Source of the DNA: Bacteroidota bacterium
Lineage (GTDB): Bacteria > Bacteroidota > Bacteroidia > Chitinophagales > Chitinophagaceae
Length of the DNA stretch: 32,663 nucleotides
Reading direction: 5' to 3'
NCBI GenBank assembly: GCA_023429985.1
Contig: JAEZCV010000173.1
Location: 1 to 32,663 of the forward strand
This document shows positions 31,425-32,663 of the stretch, piece after piece. The notes under the pieces are model-generated. The model saw nothing but the letters and a program-made list of their open reading frames with translations. It did no database searches and was not told where the DNA came from. A program made the translations under genes and the position numbers. Numbering within the stretch: position 1 is the first letter of the stretch; every line of letters starts with the position of its first letter.

Positions 31425-32288
31425 ATGTCTTTCATGAATGAAATTAAAATTATTGAATGTCCTCGCGATGCCATGCAGGGCTGGAAGAACATGATTCCAA
31501 CAGAAAAAAAAGTCAAATACATTCAGTCATTGCTGGAGGTTGGTTTTAATACCATAGATTTTGGATCTTTTGTTTCTGCCAGGGCCATTCCTCAAATGGC
31601 CGATACCAGAGAAGTGCTGCAGTCGCTCGATCTCAAAAATAAAAGATCAGGTTTGCTGGCAATTGTTGCCAACCCAAGAGGAGCGGAGGAAGCTGTTCAA
31701 TACGAACAAATCGATTACCTTGGATTCCCATTTTCAATTTCTTCAACTTTTCAGCAAAGAAATACCAACAGCAGCCCTGAAGAAAGCGTAGAACGTGTGC
31801 ACCTGATTCAGGAACTATGTTTGCAAACCAATAAAAAGCTGGTGGTTTATTTAAGCATGGCCTTTGGAAATCCTTATGGCGATGAATATAACGAATCGGT
31901 TTTGCTGAAATGGGCAGGAACCATGGCAGATATGGGCATTTCCATCCTTTCGCTTGCCGACACAGTTGGCGTAGCCACACCTTCTCAAATTAGTTTTGCA
32001 TTAGGTAAACTAATACCGGCATACAGCAATATTGAAATGGGTGTTCACCTTCATTCTGCTCCCCATAATTTTTATGATAAACTGGAAGCGGCATTCCAGG
32101 CTGGATGTACCCGTTTCGATGGCGCATTAAAAGGTATCGGCGGTTGTCCTATGGCCCAGGATGCGCTGGTAGGAAATATGAATACAGAAAACATCATTGA
32201 CTTTCTTGAACAGAAAAGCAGGTTGAATAATATTGATCATGAAGCATTGAAAAAAAGTCTTGCACTTGCAACGGAAATTTTTGTCTAA
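31425..32288 (+). CDS. mvaB: Hydroxymethylglutaryl-CoA-lyase-like protein
   Basis: A 287-residue TIM-barrel protein of the HMGL-like family. HMG-CoA lyase splits HMG-CoA to acetoacetate and acetyl-CoA in leucine breakdown. Catalytic Arg14 and Asp15 are in ECPRDAMQ, the metal ligands His208 and His210 in GVHLHS, and the mobile-loop Cys241 in GIGGCPMAQDALVGNMNTE. The usual PRDGLQNE reads PRDAMQGW and the mid-barrel CPYEG reads NPYGD, so it belongs to a divergent branch and its substrate may differ. It lies 3 bp after rlmB and its TAA overlaps the next ATG by one base. Confidence 0.82.
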   Translation: MSFMNEIKIIECPRDAMQGWKNMIPTEKKVKYIQSLLEVGFNTIDFGSFVSARAIPQMADTREVLQSLDLKNKRSGLLAIVANPRGAEEAVQYEQIDYLGFPFSISSTFQQRNTNSSPEESVERVHLIQELCLQTNKKLVVYLSMAFGNPYGDEYNESVLLKWAGTMADMGISILSLADTVGVATPSQISFALGKLIPAYSNIEMGVHLHSAPHNFYDKLEAAFQAGCTRFDGALKGIGGCPMAQDALVGNMNTENIIDFLEQKSRLNNIDHEALKKSLALATEIFV

Positions 32289-32663
32289 TGAAATTTCATT
32301 TTGAATTCGATATAAAAAAACTTCCCTGGCCCATCAGCCATAGTCATAATTTATTTTTGATCGGTTCCTGCTTTACCGAGAATATTGGTGAAAAATTAAA
32401 GCGGAGTAAATTCAGGGTGCTGGAAAATCCACATGGCATTTTATTTAACCCGGTCAGTGTTTCGGAAGCCATTGTTGATTACATCGACAAAAAACAATAT
32501 AAATCAAGTGATTTATTTGAACTGAATGAAGGCTGGCATAGCTGGAAGCACCATAGTCGATATTCCGGGATTAATTCAGCAGAAGCAGTTGAAAAAATAA
32601 ATACTTCCATAAATCTTGCGCATGAATTTTTAAGGAAATCCGATTATGTAATAATTACCCTTG
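32288..32663 (+). CDS. GSCFA domain protein, 5' part only
   Basis: The frame opens at ATG 32288, overlapping the HMGL-like stop as TAATG, and runs off the window end after 125 codons. The visible part shows LFLIGSCFTENIGEKL followed by ENPHGILFNPVSV and WHSWKHHSR, the opening of the GSCFA family, here with Thr in place of Ala after GSCF. GSCFA proteins are related to GDSL/SGNH hydrolases, with Ser of GSCF as the presumed nucleophile. Their substrate is unknown. There is no signal peptide. Confidence 0.88.
   Translation, partial: MKFHFEFDIKKLPWPISHSHNLFLIGSCFTENIGEKLKRSKFRVLENPHGILFNPVSVSEAIVDYIDKKQYKSSDLFELNEGWHSWKHHSRYSGINSAEAVEKINTSINLAHEFLRKSDYVIITL

Overview
The window looks like a chromosomal piece from a member of the Bacteroidota, most likely the Chitinophagales/Chitinophagaceae. 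The case rests on three things: DUF4270 and GSCFA family genes and a half-size glycogen-synthase-like gene characteristic of that phylum; no Shine-Dalgarno motif before the starts I inspected; and repeated copies of the Bacteroidota -7 promoter element TANNTTTG just upstream of genes. Nearly all of it is ordinary core metabolism. I see no phage, insertion sequence, CRISPR array or integron.

Layout. 1-310: two short tandem arrays with the core GTTTAG/CTAAAC, in opposite orientation around a small AT-rich palindrome, then a terminator. 330-3389: a coiled-coil membrane protein (-), DNA polymerase III delta (holA, +) and riboflavin kinase/FAD synthetase (ribF, -). 3465-5351: purM and ftsE (+). 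5335-8490: a tightly overlapping minus-strand operon of a degenerate Gfo/Idh/MocA-type protein and two glycosyltransferases, probably for surface polysaccharide. 8538-11129: a TonB-type outer-membrane receptor. 11269-11343: tRNA-His. 11550-13715: S41 tail-specific protease (+). 13767-14276: DinB-family protein (-), with a second CTAAACC tandem array behind its promoter. 14489-19729 (-): subtilisin-like S8 protease, ALDH7-type aldehyde dehydrogenase and a BtuB-like TonB receptor.

19844-26419 holds pantothenate and polyphosphate genes. panB is on the plus strand. Facing it is a compact minus-strand series panC, panD, a flippase-like membrane protein, rfaE2 (heptose-1-phosphate adenylyltransferase), ppk1 and ppx. 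The divergent plus-strand series from 26508 is a single-domain GlgA-like protein, a DUF4270 lipoprotein, metK, a four-helix membrane protein, rlmB, an HMG-CoA-lyase-like gene and the 5' part of a GSCFA-domain gene cut by the window end.

Best leads for something new: the two families of CTAAAC-core arrays with 8- and 9-bp periods and their nested inverted layout; a dehydrogenase-fold protein that has lost its Rossmann glycines, its catalytic Lys and its His yet stays locked in a glycosyltransferase operon; the half-size glycogen synthase without KTGGL; and -7 boxes lying 4-6 nt before start codons, two sharing an exact 14-mer, which suggests leaderless transcripts. Longer gene-free stretches are only 1-329 and 14277-14488 (arrays and terminators) and 11344-11549 (tRNA and protease promoters plus an inverted repeat).
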